Shown here one piece after another: positions 23,769 to 31,613 of a DNA stretch of 64,000 nt. Numbering within the stretch: the first letter of the stretch is position 1; each line of letters starts with the position of its first letter. This DNA is from Moorella sp. Hama-1 (GTDB lineage: Bacteria; Bacillota; DSM-521; Neomoorellales; Neomoorellaceae). Location of the stretch: the NCBI RefSeq assembly GCF_023734095.1, contig NZ_AP024620.1, forward strand, positions 1,236,501-1,300,500, written 5' to 3'. Made by a program: the position numbers and the translations under genes. The notes beneath the pieces are model-generated. The model saw only the letters and a program-made list of their open reading frames with translations. It was not told where the DNA came from and made no database searches.

Positions 23769-24869
23769 GTGGCCAAAGAATTACGACGGGGTTATACTAC
23801 CGGCACCTGTGCTGCAGCAGCAGCCCGGGCCGCCGCCCTGGCCCTGTGGCGGGGTGAAACAGTCCATAGGGTTGCCCTCACCCTGCCCCGGGGTGAAAAA
23901 ATAACTATACCGGTTACCCTGCTACATAAAGATGCCGACGAAGCCGAGGCCATGGTAATTAAAGACGCCGGCGACGACCCCGATGTTACCGACGGCGCGG
24001 CTGTTCATGTCCGGGCCTGGAAACAGGCAAAGGGGCTCGTCCTGCGGGGCGGCGAAGGCATCGGGACAGTTACCCGGCCCGGCCTGGCCGTACCCGTAGG
24101 CGAACCGGCCATCAACCCCGTGCCCAGGGCTATGATTAACAACGCGGTAGCTGACCTGGTACCGACCGGCCAGGGGTTAGAGCTGGAGATCAGCATCCCC
24201 AGGGGCGAAGAGCTGGCCCGGCGCACCCTGAACCCCCGCCTGGGGATTACCGGCGGTTTATCTATCCTGGGCACCACCGGCATTGTCGAACCCATGTCCG
24301 AGGAAGCCTTTCGTACTTCCCTGGTGCCCCAGATTGATGTCGCCCTGGCCGCCGGTTGGGAAACCCTGGCTTTGACCCCGGGACGCCTGGGCCAGCGCCA
24401 TGCCGAGGAGAAATACTGTCTACCGGCCACCGCCGTTATCCTTACCAGCAATTTTATCGGTTACCTTTTGGAGGCCTGCGCGGAACGCCCGGTGAAGAGG
24501 GTTCTCCTGTGGGGTCACGCAGGCAAGCTGGTGAAGGTAGCGGGCGGTATTTTTTATACCCACAGCCATATTGCCGATGCCCGCCAGGAGATAATCGCCG
24601 CCCGGGCGGCGGCAGCCGGAGCCTCCCGGGAACTGGTACAACAGATCCTGGCCGCCACCACAGTGGAGGCAGTCCAGGAACTACTGCGGGGAACAGATCT
24701 GGAACCGGGATTCTGGGATTCCCTGGCGGCCCGGGCCAGCCAGCGGGCCATGGCCTTGGTCCACGGGGCTTTAACTGTCGGTACAGCCCTCCTGGACTTG
24801 CAGGGGGAGATCATGGGTCTGGATGCAGCCGCCCGGCAGATAATGGGGGACCTGGGTTATGGGCGCTAG
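23769..24869 (+). CDS. cbiD: Cobalt-precorrin-5B C1-methyltransferase
   Basis: A 366-residue CbiD, the methyltransferase that is diagnostic of the anaerobic (early cobalt insertion) corrin pathway. The family start LRRGYTTGTCAAAAARAAA is clear. GTG 23769 is chosen because GGAGGAG (23756-23762) precedes it by six bases; upstream in-frame sequence belongs to the repeat element E3. Its end overlaps cbiE by 11 bases. Confidence 0.94.
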   Translation: MAKELRRGYTTGTCAAAAARAAALALWRGETVHRVALTLPRGEKITIPVTLLHKDADEAEAMVIKDAGDDPDVTDGAAVHVRAWKQAKGLVLRGGEGIGTVTRPGLAVPVGEPAINPVPRAMINNAVADLVPTGQGLELEISIPRGEELARRTLNPRLGITGGLSILGTTGIVEPMSEEAFRTSLVPQIDVALAAGWETLALTPGRLGQRHAEEKYCLPATAVILTSNFIGYLLEACAERPVKRVLLWGHAGKLVKVAGGIFYTHSHIADARQEIIAARAAAAGASRELVQQILAATTVEAVQELLRGTDLEPGFWDSLAARASQRAMALVHGALTVGTALLDLQGEIMGLDAAARQIMGDLGYGR

Positions 24870-25509
24870 TAAAAGTTGGTTGACAGTCATTGGAGTGGGT
24901 CCCGGCAGCCCGGAATACCTGACCCCGGCAGCCTGCCAGGCGGCCCAGGAAGCTGAAATCCTGATAGGGGGACGCCGGGCGCTGCGCCTCTTTGCGGATC
25001 TACCCCGGGAGAAACAGGTCCTTAGCGGCGACCTGGAAAAGGTGTATACCTTTTTAAAGGCCGTATGTCCCCGGCCTACAGCAGTCCTGGTTTCCGGGGA
25101 CCCAGGCTTCTTTAGCCTCCTCGGATGGCTGAAACGTAAATTTCCTAGCGAGAAAATAACCGTTATTCCCGGTATCAGTTCCGTTCAACTGGCCTTTGCC
25201 CGCCTGGGCCGGGGTTGGGAGGGAGCGACCTTCCTCAGCCTCCACGGGCGCCCCCTGGCAACCCTGGCCCCCTATCTCCCCCGGCTGGCGGCAGGGACGG
25301 TAAAATTGGCTCTTCTAACCGGGGGGAGCAGTACCCCGACGGCCCTGGGGAGCTACCTGGCCAGTCATGGTCTGGCTGACCAGAAATTATGGGTTGGCTG
25401 GGAATTGGGGACAGAACAGGAAGGGACAATCTGGCTGACGGCCGCCGAACTGGCCGGCGCGGATCTGCCGGCTGCAGGGGTGGTGCTTATGGGCTATGAA
25501 CAGGAGTGA
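24859..25509 (+). CDS. cbiE: Cobalt-precorrin-7 C5-methyltransferase, CbiE
   Basis: A 216-residue SAM-dependent tetrapyrrole methylase. It opens with the GVGPGSPEYLT SAM loop and has the VLVSGDPGFFSLL motif. CbiE methylates C5; with CbiT it does what the single CobL does in aerobic organisms. Overlaps cbiD at its start and cbiT at its end (14 bases), typical of a tightly coupled operon. Confidence 0.93.
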   Translation: MGASKSWLTVIGVGPGSPEYLTPAACQAAQEAEILIGGRRALRLFADLPREKQVLSGDLEKVYTFLKAVCPRPTAVLVSGDPGFFSLLGWLKRKFPSEKITVIPGISSVQLAFARLGRGWEGATFLSLHGRPLATLAPYLPRLAAGTVKLALLTGGSSTPTALGSYLASHGLADQKLWVGWELGTEQEGTIWLTAAELAGADLPAAGVVLMGYEQE

Positions 25510-26092
25510 CTGGCCTTTCGTAACCCCGGGGATTCCGGATTCTTATTTCACCCGTAATCGGGTCCCCCTCACCAAGGAGGAGATCCGGGTTCTGACCCTG
25601 GCTAAAGCCCGGTTGGGGTCAGGGATGACCGTCTATGATATCGGCTCCGGGACCGGGTCCCTGGCCATAGAAGCGGCCAGGTTGGTGGGGCCGGGACAGG
25701 TCCTGGCCATTGAGGTCAATCCGGTGGCCTGTAACCTGATTGAAGAAAATGCCAGGCGCTTTGGTTTAAGGAATGTCCAGGTGGTGGCCGGTGCGGCGCC
25801 GGCCGCTCTGGCGGGATTACCGGTACCGGATCGGATTTTTATTGGCGGTAGCGGTGGCCGCCTGGCAGCGATTATGGCTACCTGTCATGAGGTGCTGCGG
25901 CCCGGGGGGATCATGGTTGTTAACGCCGTTACGCCCGAAACCCTGGCCACGGCTCTGACTTTCGGACAGAACAGGGGGTATCAGGTAGCGGCCCTGGCAG
26001 CGAGCCTGGCCCGCCTGGAGCCGGCCGGGCAGGCTCATATCTGGCGGGCTTTAAACCCGGTGCAGATCATCCAGCTGATCAGAGAGAAGTGA
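25496..26092 (+). CDS. cbiT: Cobalt-precorrin-6B C15-methyltransferase (decarboxylating), CbiT
   Basis: A 198-residue class I Rossmann methyltransferase with SAM motif YDIGSGTGSLAIEAA near residues 45-60 and the CbiT N-terminus GIPDSYFTRNRVPLTKEEIR. It methylates C15 and removes the acetate side chain at C12. ATG 25496 lies inside the end of cbiE. Confidence 0.93.
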   Translation: MNRSDWPFVTPGIPDSYFTRNRVPLTKEEIRVLTLAKARLGSGMTVYDIGSGTGSLAIEAARLVGPGQVLAIEVNPVACNLIEENARRFGLRNVQVVAGAAPAALAGLPVPDRIFIGGSGGRLAAIMATCHEVLRPGGIMVVNAVTPETLATALTFGQNRGYQVAALAASLARLEPAGQAHIWRALNPVQIIQLIREK

Positions 26093-26105
26093 GGAGTGGC
26101 TAAAG

Positions 26106-26819
26106 ATGTACGGGACCCTTTATGGCCTGGGAGTTGGGCCGGGGGATCCATCCCTGCTGACTCTAAAGGCCCGCGCGATTCTGGAACAAGTGCCGGTCGT
26201 TGCCGTTCCTGTATCCCAGCGGGGGGAAGAGAGCCTAGCCCTGCAGGTGGTGCGGCAATACCTCCAGCCGGAACAGAAGACATTAAACCTTTTTATGCCT
26301 ATGAGCCGCGACCAGGCGTATCTGGAGCGGTCGTGGGACGCGGCGGCAACCGAATTGCAGGAGCACCTGGCCGGAGGAAGCGATATCGCCTTTCTTACCC
26401 TGGGTGATTCCTCCCTGTACAGTACTTATAGTTATCTGGTCCAGAGATTACAAAAAATGGAACCGGGAATTAAAATAATCACTGTTCCCGGGGTTACCTC
26501 CTTTGCCGCTGCCGCCGCCGGCCTGAACCTGCCCCTGGCAACGGGGGATGAACCCCTGGCCATTATCCCGGCCTTAAAGGATCCGGCTACCTTGAAGGAG
26601 TACCTGCCCCTCTTTCCCAACCTGGTTTTAATGAAGGTGGCACGCCACTACGACGCCATTGTCGAGGTTCTCCAGGAGGCCGGAGTGGCGGAGAAGTCAG
26701 TCCTGGCCAGCCGCTGTGGTCAACCGGGAGAGAGCTTTAAGCGCGACCTGGTGGCCGGTAAGGGGCAGAAACAGGACTACCTGTCCTTGATTATCGTCAA
26801 AGGGGGCGGGCAGCCATGA
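26106..26819 (+). CDS. cbiL: Cobalt-factor II C20-methyltransferase, CbiL
   Basis: A 237-residue tetrapyrrole methylase starting LYGLGVGPGDPSLLTLKA, with LTLGDSSLYSTYSYL as the second SAM loop. It methylates C20 early in corrin synthesis. ATG 26106 follows GTGAGGAG. The end overlaps cbiF by four bases (ATGA). Confidence 0.94.
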   Translation: MYGTLYGLGVGPGDPSLLTLKARAILEQVPVVAVPVSQRGEESLALQVVRQYLQPEQKTLNLFMPMSRDQAYLERSWDAAATELQEHLAGGSDIAFLTLGDSSLYSTYSYLVQRLQKMEPGIKIITVPGVTSFAAAAAGLNLPLATGDEPLAIIPALKDPATLKEYLPLFPNLVLMKVARHYDAIVEVLQEAGVAEKSVLASRCGQPGESFKRDLVAGKGQKQDYLSLIIVKGGGQP

Positions 26820-27586
26820 AGGTTTATTTTGTCGGTGCCGGACCGGGGGACCCGGAGTTAATAACTGTTAAGGGGCGCCGCCTCCTGGGGGAGGCAGGGG
26901 TGGTTATCTATGCCGGCTCCCTGATCAACCCGGAGATCTTGAAGTATGTGGCCCCGGGGGCTGCCTGTTATGACAGCGCCTCCCTGACCCTGGAAGAAGT
27001 TCTGACCCTGATCCAGCAGGCCATTGCCAGGGGACAGATAGTAGTCCGCCTGCATACCGGCGACCCCTCTTTATACGGCGCCATTCAGGAGCAAATGGAC
27101 GCCCTGGCACGGCTGGGTATCCCCTTTGAAGTGGTGCCCGGGGTCAGCTCCTTTGCTGCCGCCGCGGCCGCGGTGGGGCGGGAGTTCACCCTCCCCGGCG
27201 TCAGCCAGACCCTGATTTTAACCAGGCGAGGTGGGCGAACACCGGTACCAGCTAAAGAAAGCCTGCCGGAGCTGAGCCGCCACCAGGCCAGCCTCTGCCT
27301 CTTCCTCAGCAGCCAGTCCCTGGTCGCAGCCTCGGCAGAACTGGCCGGCGGTTACGGAGTAGAGACACCGGCGGCAGTAGTTTATAAGGCTTCCTGGCCT
27401 GAGGAGAGGGTTATCAAAGGTACCCTGGGGGATATTGCCGCTAAAGCCGGAGCAGCCGGTATTGACCGGACGGCCCTGTTACTGGTGGGGGATTTTTTGG
27501 CCGGGGAATATGAGCGTTCCCGTCTTTATGATCCCGCCTTCAGTCACGGGTACCGCGGGGTCAAAGACAGCCATGGCCAGGGGTGA
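26816..27586 (+). CDS. cbiF: Cobalt-precorrin-4 C11-methyltransferase, CbiF
   Basis: A 256-residue tetrapyrrole methylase starting VYFVGAGPGDPELITVKGRRLL, with LHTGDPSLYGAIQEQ and the ESLPELSRHQASLCLFLS region typical of CbiF/CobM. It methylates C11. It overlaps both cbiL and cbiG. Confidence 0.95.
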   Translation: MKVYFVGAGPGDPELITVKGRRLLGEAGVVIYAGSLINPEILKYVAPGAACYDSASLTLEEVLTLIQQAIARGQIVVRLHTGDPSLYGAIQEQMDALARLGIPFEVVPGVSSFAAAAAAVGREFTLPGVSQTLILTRRGGRTPVPAKESLPELSRHQASLCLFLSSQSLVAASAELAGGYGVETPAAVVYKASWPEERVIKGTLGDIAAKAGAAGIDRTALLLVGDFLAGEYERSRLYDPAFSHGYRGVKDSHGQG

Positions 27587-28742
27587 GGGGCTGGCCATCG
27601 TTGCCCTGACCCGGCCGGGGCTGCAGACGGCCCGGCGCCTGGTTCATTCCCTGCCGCCGGGCACGGACCTTTTTGCCCCCGCCGGCCTGGCAGAGGCCGG
27701 GCCGGGAGCCGGGGCAGCAAAAAGCAGCGGAATTTACCAGATAGAGTGGGCTGCTCAGCATGACGCCGATGCATTAGCGGCCGGGGACGTAAATGGCGTC
27801 AAGTTTTATCAGGGCCGGTTAGGGGATCTCCTGGGAGAGATTTTCCACCTGTACCGGGGTTTGATCTTGATCATGGCCACAGGGATCGCCATCAGAGCCC
27901 TGGTCAAGTATATAGTTTCCAAGAAAACCGATCCCGCTGTAGTGGTAGTCGATGCCGGCGGCCGGTACGCCATCAGCCTCCTCTCCGGTCACCTGGGGGG
28001 AGCCAATGAACTGGCCCGCCGGGTGGCCGCCATCCTGGGGGCCGAGGCGGTGATTACCACCGCCAGTGAGACCCAGGGCCTGCCGGCCCTGGACCTGGTT
28101 GCCGGGCGGTTGGGCCTGGGCGTCTGGCCGCGGGCCAACCTGACGGCAGTAATGGCCGCCCTGGTGAACGGCGAGGATGTTGAGCTCCTGGTAGAGCCCC
28201 CCTTATTGGCGCGCCTGCGGGCCGAACTGCCGGGTCTCGCCATCCGGCCCCTGGGCGACCAACCAGGGAGTCATGGTAACGGGGCCGGCATCCTGGTAAC
28301 CTGGCGGCGGTTGCCCCTCCCTGGACCCCGCTGGGTTTTCTGGCGACCGCGGGTGATTGTTGCCGGGGTTGGGTGCCGCCGGGGTACGCCTGCCGGTGCT
28401 ATCCTTTATACCCTGGGGGTGGCTTTGCAGGGAGCCGGTCTCAGCCGCCAGAGCCTGCAGGTACTGGCCAGCGTTGATTTTAAGGGCCGGGAACCGGGGC
28501 TGCAGCTGGCGGCCCGGCGGCTGGGAGTGGAGCTACGTACCTTTACGCCAGGGGAACTGGCTGCCTGCCTGGAACAGCACCCGGAACTGAGCCGTTCCGA
28601 GGCCGTGGCGGCCAGGGTTGGCCTGGCCGGGGTCTGCGAACCGGCGGCCTTGCTGGCGGGAGGAGAGGGGGAATTATTATGGCCGAAAATGAAACACCGG
28701 GGGGTAACCATCGCCCTGGCCCTGGCGACAGGGGTGAGATAA
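27573..28742 (+). CDS. cbiG: Cobalt-precorrin-5A hydrolase, CbiG
   Basis: A 389-residue CbiG, which opens the delta-lactone of cobalt-precorrin-5A and releases acetaldehyde, a step only in the anaerobic pathway. The central domain has LILIMATGIAIRALV and LSGHLGGANELARRVA; the C-terminal domain has GVGCRRGTPAG. ATG 27573 overlaps cbiF by 14 bases; the frame continues upstream but only through cbiF-coding sequence. Confidence 0.93.
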   Translation: MARGEGLAIVALTRPGLQTARRLVHSLPPGTDLFAPAGLAEAGPGAGAAKSSGIYQIEWAAQHDADALAAGDVNGVKFYQGRLGDLLGEIFHLYRGLILIMATGIAIRALVKYIVSKKTDPAVVVVDAGGRYAISLLSGHLGGANELARRVAAILGAEAVITTASETQGLPALDLVAGRLGLGVWPRANLTAVMAALVNGEDVELLVEPPLLARLRAELPGLAIRPLGDQPGSHGNGAGILVTWRRLPLPGPRWVFWRPRVIVAGVGCRRGTPAGAILYTLGVALQGAGLSRQSLQVLASVDFKGREPGLQLAARRLGVELRTFTPGELAACLEQHPELSRSEAVAARVGLAGVCEPAALLAGGEGELLWPKMKHRGVTIALALATGVR

Positions 28743-29467
28743 TGGTTATTGGCCTGGGGCCCGGACAGGAAGCAGAGATGACCACCCGGGCGAGGGAAGC
28801 CCTGGCCCGGGCCCAGGTAATCGTCGGTTACCGGACTTATATTGATCTAATAGCCACCCTGGTCGCCGGGCGCGAGGTTATAGTTAACGGGATGACCGGT
28901 GAAGTTGCCCGATGCCGGGAGGCGGTGGCCAGGGCGGCAGCCGGAGCCAGGGTAGCCATTGTTTCCAGCGGTGACCCCGGCGTCTATGGTATGGCCGGCC
29001 TGGTGCTGGAAATCCTGGCCGCTCATCCCGGCGGGAAGGAGATACCGGTAACCATCATTCCCGGGGTGACGGCAGCCACAGCGGCTGCCGCCGCCCTGGG
29101 GGCACCTTTGATGCATGACTTCGCTGTAATCAGCCTCAGCGACCGGTTGACTCCCTGGGAGGTCATCAGCCGGCGCCTGGAAATGGCGGCGGCAGCCGAT
29201 TTTGTCCTGGTGCTCTATAACCCACGGAGCCATGGCCGGCCGGACCACCTGGGACGGGCCCGGGAAATAATCCTAAAGTACCGCCAGCCAACAACTCCAG
29301 TAGGGGTGGTGCGTAACGCCGGCCGGGAAGGGGAGGTTACCTGGGTGCGCGACCTGGATACCCTCCTGGAAGTGCCGGTGGATATGGTGAGCACCGTGAT
29401 TGTTGGCAACAGCCAGACCCGGGTCCTGGATGGGCGCCTGGTGACACCGCGGGGGTATCGGGTATGA
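28679..29467 (+). CDS. cbiH: Cobalt-factor III C17-methyltransferase, CbiH
   Basis: A tetrapyrrole methylase of up to 262 residues with VIGLGPGQEAEMT as the SAM loop and VSSGDPGVYGMAGLV. CbiH methylates C17 and contracts the ring. Two starts are possible. ATG 28679 has a purine-rich GGAGGAGAGGGGG upstream and adds a Pro/Gly-rich leader. ATG 28742 forms a TAATG overlap with the cbiG stop and gives the standard 241-residue protein. Domain-wise the shorter form fits the family better. Confidence 0.92.
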   Translation: MAENETPGGNHRPGPGDRGEIMVIGLGPGQEAEMTTRAREALARAQVIVGYRTYIDLIATLVAGREVIVNGMTGEVARCREAVARAAAGARVAIVSSGDPGVYGMAGLVLEILAAHPGGKEIPVTIIPGVTAATAAAAALGAPLMHDFAVISLSDRLTPWEVISRRLEMAAAADFVLVLYNPRSHGRPDHLGRAREIILKYRQPTTPVGVVRNAGREGEVTWVRDLDTLLEVPVDMVSTVIVGNSQTRVLDGRLVTPRGYRV

Positions 29468-30225
29468 TTCTTACCCTGGCCGGGACGGCCGACGGCCGGG
29501 AGGTTATCCAGGCCCTGAAGAGGGCCGGTTACCCGGTACTGGCCACCGCCGTGACGCCTTACGGGGCCAAACTGGCCCGGGAAGCCGGGGCGACCAGGGT
29601 CCGGGAAGGCGCCCTGGAGGGGGAAGACCTGGCCGCCCTGCTGGCGGAGGGGTCGATCCAGGCGGTTATAGATGCCACCCATCCCTATGCCACCACCATT
29701 ACCACCCGGGCCCGGACGATCTGCCAGGCAGCCGGGGTACCCTACTTTCGTTACCAGCGGCCGGCAGCAACCCTCCCGGCCCATCCCCATATTGCCCGGG
29801 CCACCGGCTGGGCGGAGGCAGTAAAACTGGCCTCAAGCTATCGGACCATCATGCTGACAATCGGTACCAGGCACCTGGAACACTTTACAGCCGCCCCAGC
29901 CCTGGCAGGCAGAAGAATTATCGCCCGGGTTCTACCGGAGGTGGCCTCCCTGGAGGAATGCCGCCGCCTGGGTCTCTGGCCGGGGGATATTATCGCCATC
30001 CAGGGGCCGTGCAGCTATGAGCTCAACAGCGCCCTTTACCGCCAATTCGGCGTCGAAGCAGTGGTGACCAAGGACAGCGGCAGCACCGGCGGGGTGGAGG
30101 CCAAAGTCCAGGCCGCCCTGGACCTGGGATTGCAGGTGATCATCATCAGCCGCCCGCCGGAACCTGACGCCCTGCCCCTGGAAGAGGTCATTAACCGGCT
30201 CTTACAGACTGTCCCGCCCTCTTAA
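29464..30225 (+). CDS. cbiJ: Cobalt-precorrin-6A reductase, CbiJ
   Basis: A 253-residue CbiJ/CobK. It reduces the macrocycle with a nicotinamide cofactor before the CbiE/T methylations. The N-terminal LAGTADGREVIQALK and the DATHPYATTITTRA, YFRYQRP, TIGTRHLEHF and TKDSGSTGG motifs are all present. It starts in a four-base overlap with cbiH. Confidence 0.94.
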   Translation: MILTLAGTADGREVIQALKRAGYPVLATAVTPYGAKLAREAGATRVREGALEGEDLAALLAEGSIQAVIDATHPYATTITTRARTICQAAGVPYFRYQRPAATLPAHPHIARATGWAEAVKLASSYRTIMLTIGTRHLEHFTAAPALAGRRIIARVLPEVASLEECRRLGLWPGDIIAIQGPCSYELNSALYRQFGVEAVVTKDSGSTGGVEAKVQAALDLGLQVIIISRPPEPDALPLEEVINRLLQTVPPS

Positions 30226-30288
30226 GGGAGGACGCCCAAGAACTCTAAGCCCCTCATGGGGGGCTAACGCCCTCCTCCACGGACTATA
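30226..30288 (+). other. Hairpin between cbiJ and repeat E2
   Basis: GGGAGG (about 30227) pairs with CCTCC (about 30272), enclosing an inner hairpin AGCCCC/GGGGCT around CTCATGG. The stretch ATGGGGGGCTAACGCCC resembles the sequence just upstream of E3. No T-run follows, so this is unlikely to be a terminator. Confidence 0.4.
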
Positions 30289-30605
30289 AAAATGTAGGTT
30301 GAGGCAAGGGCTGGCTGGTACAGGCGGAAGGCGACTTGGTTCGAGGCGCAGGCAAACTCAGCGAAGCCGCACCGAGGCGGCGGTGAACGGGATGGGGATC
30401 GTAACGTAAAATGAGGAACGAAGAGTTCCGCTCCCCGTTGCGTTTATTCAAGGGGATACAGCCGAGCCACCCCCGCCGCCGAGGAAGGCTGAGCGCTAAG
30501 TTTGCTCGCCGAGAACCACGGAGCCTGGAGACCTGTACCGCCAGCCCCGCAGCGGTTACTGCAAGTTGCAACCATTTTTGGTAGAACTCTATTTCCGAAG
30601 GAGGT
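30289..30605 (+). repeat. Structured non-coding repeat element, copy E2 (317 nt)
   Basis: It has the same length as E1 and roughly 80 percent identity by eye, with the most conserved block at 30366-30480. The closing stem (about 30308-30326 with 30533-30547) has sequence changes that keep pairing. An outer stem can form between AAAAAT...GGTT (30288-30300) and AACCATTTTT (30570-30579). The pseudoknot bases are unchanged. It interrupts the otherwise overlapping cbi genes between cbiJ and cbiX, and its terminal GAAGGAGG is the cbiX ribosome binding site. No ORF is conserved with E1. Confidence 0.8.
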
Positions 30606-30610
30606 CAACA

Positions 30611-30994
30611 ATGGCCACAGGAATAATTCTACTGGGCCACGGCAGCCGGATACCAGAGGCCAACGAACACCTGAAAGTCCTGGCCGCCCAGGTGCGGGAA
30701 ATCCTCGGCGATGTCCGGGTCGAGCCCTGCTATATGATGCGGACCCATCCTGACCTGGCCGAAGGTATTGCCACCCTGGTAAAGGAAGGCCGGCGGCGGA
30801 TTATCGTCGTGCCGATGTTCTTTAGCAACGGTCTCCACGTCCAGAGGGACATTCCCGAGCAGCTGGCCGCCGCCCGGGAACAATACCCGGAAGTCGAATT
30901 TATCTATGGTACCAACCTGGGTGCCGACCGGCGCATCGCCGAAGTGATAGTCGAGCGCATTCAGGAGGTGACACCGGTTGGACTTTCTGTATGA
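30611..30994 (+). CDS. cbiX: Sirohydrochlorin cobaltochelatase, short CbiX
   Basis: A 127-residue single-domain CbiX that inserts Co2+ into sirohydrochlorin, the entry step of the anaerobic pathway; short forms act as dimers. Metal-binding histidines are H10 (LLGHGSR) and H76 (NGLHVQRDI). ATG 30611 lies six bases after GAAGGAGG supplied by repeat E2. Its 3' end overlaps cbiC by 17 bases. Confidence 0.92.
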   Translation: MATGIILLGHGSRIPEANEHLKVLAAQVREILGDVRVEPCYMMRTHPDLAEGIATLVKEGRRRIIVVPMFFSNGLHVQRDIPEQLAAAREQYPEVEFIYGTNLGADRRIAEVIVERIQEVTPVGLSV

Positions 30995-31610
30995 CCCCCA
31001 GGCCATTGAGACCCGCAGCCGGGAGATAATAGCCGCCCGGGTGGGTGATCTGGGTCTGGAACCAGGAGCCCGGGCGATAGTTACCCGTATTATCCACGCC
31101 ACCGGGGATCTGGGGTACGCCGACCTGGTAGTCTGCCATCCCCGGTTGGTGCCGGCGGCAACTGCGGCCCTGCGCCAGGGAGCGGATATTATTACCGATG
31201 TCGAAATGGTTCGTAACGGTATCAGCAGTCACCTGGTGTCCCGGGGCGGGGGGCGGGTCATCTGCGCCATCAGGGAGGAACAGGTCCGGCAGGAAGCTGC
31301 CGCCCGGGGCGAAACCCGGGCCATGGTAGCTATGGAATACCTCGCTCCCCGGATGGAGGGGGCCATAATTGCCATTGGCAATGCGCCGACGGCCCTTTTC
31401 CGCCTCCTGGAGTTAATGGCCGGCGGCCGGGCGGCGCCGGCAGCAGTCGTCGGTACGCCGGTAGGTTTTGTCGGGGCCGCGGAAGCCAAGGCGGCCCTGG
31501 AGAAGGCCGGCGTACCCTACCTTACAGTTAGAGGACCCAAAGGTGGCAGTACGGTAGCCGTTGCTGCTATTAACGCCCTGCTCCACCTGACCTGGGACGG
31601 GGAGGAATAG
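30978..31610 (+). CDS. cbiC: Cobalt-precorrin-8 methylmutase, CbiC
   Basis: A 210-residue CbiC, which moves the C11 methyl to C12 to form cobyrinate. Family motifs are YDPQAIETRSREII, RIIHATGD with the catalytic histidine, TDVEMVRNGI and GTPVGFVGAAEAK. TTG 30978 follows a perfect AGGAGGTGA (30963-30971) inside cbiX. Confidence 0.94.
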   Translation: MDFLYDPQAIETRSREIIAARVGDLGLEPGARAIVTRIIHATGDLGYADLVVCHPRLVPAATAALRQGADIITDVEMVRNGISSHLVSRGGGRVICAIREEQVRQEAAARGETRAMVAMEYLAPRMEGAIIAIGNAPTALFRLLELMAGGRAAPAAVVGTPVGFVGAAEAKAALEKAGVPYLTVRGPKGGSTVAVAAINALLHLTWDGEE

Positions 31611-31613
31611 AGT

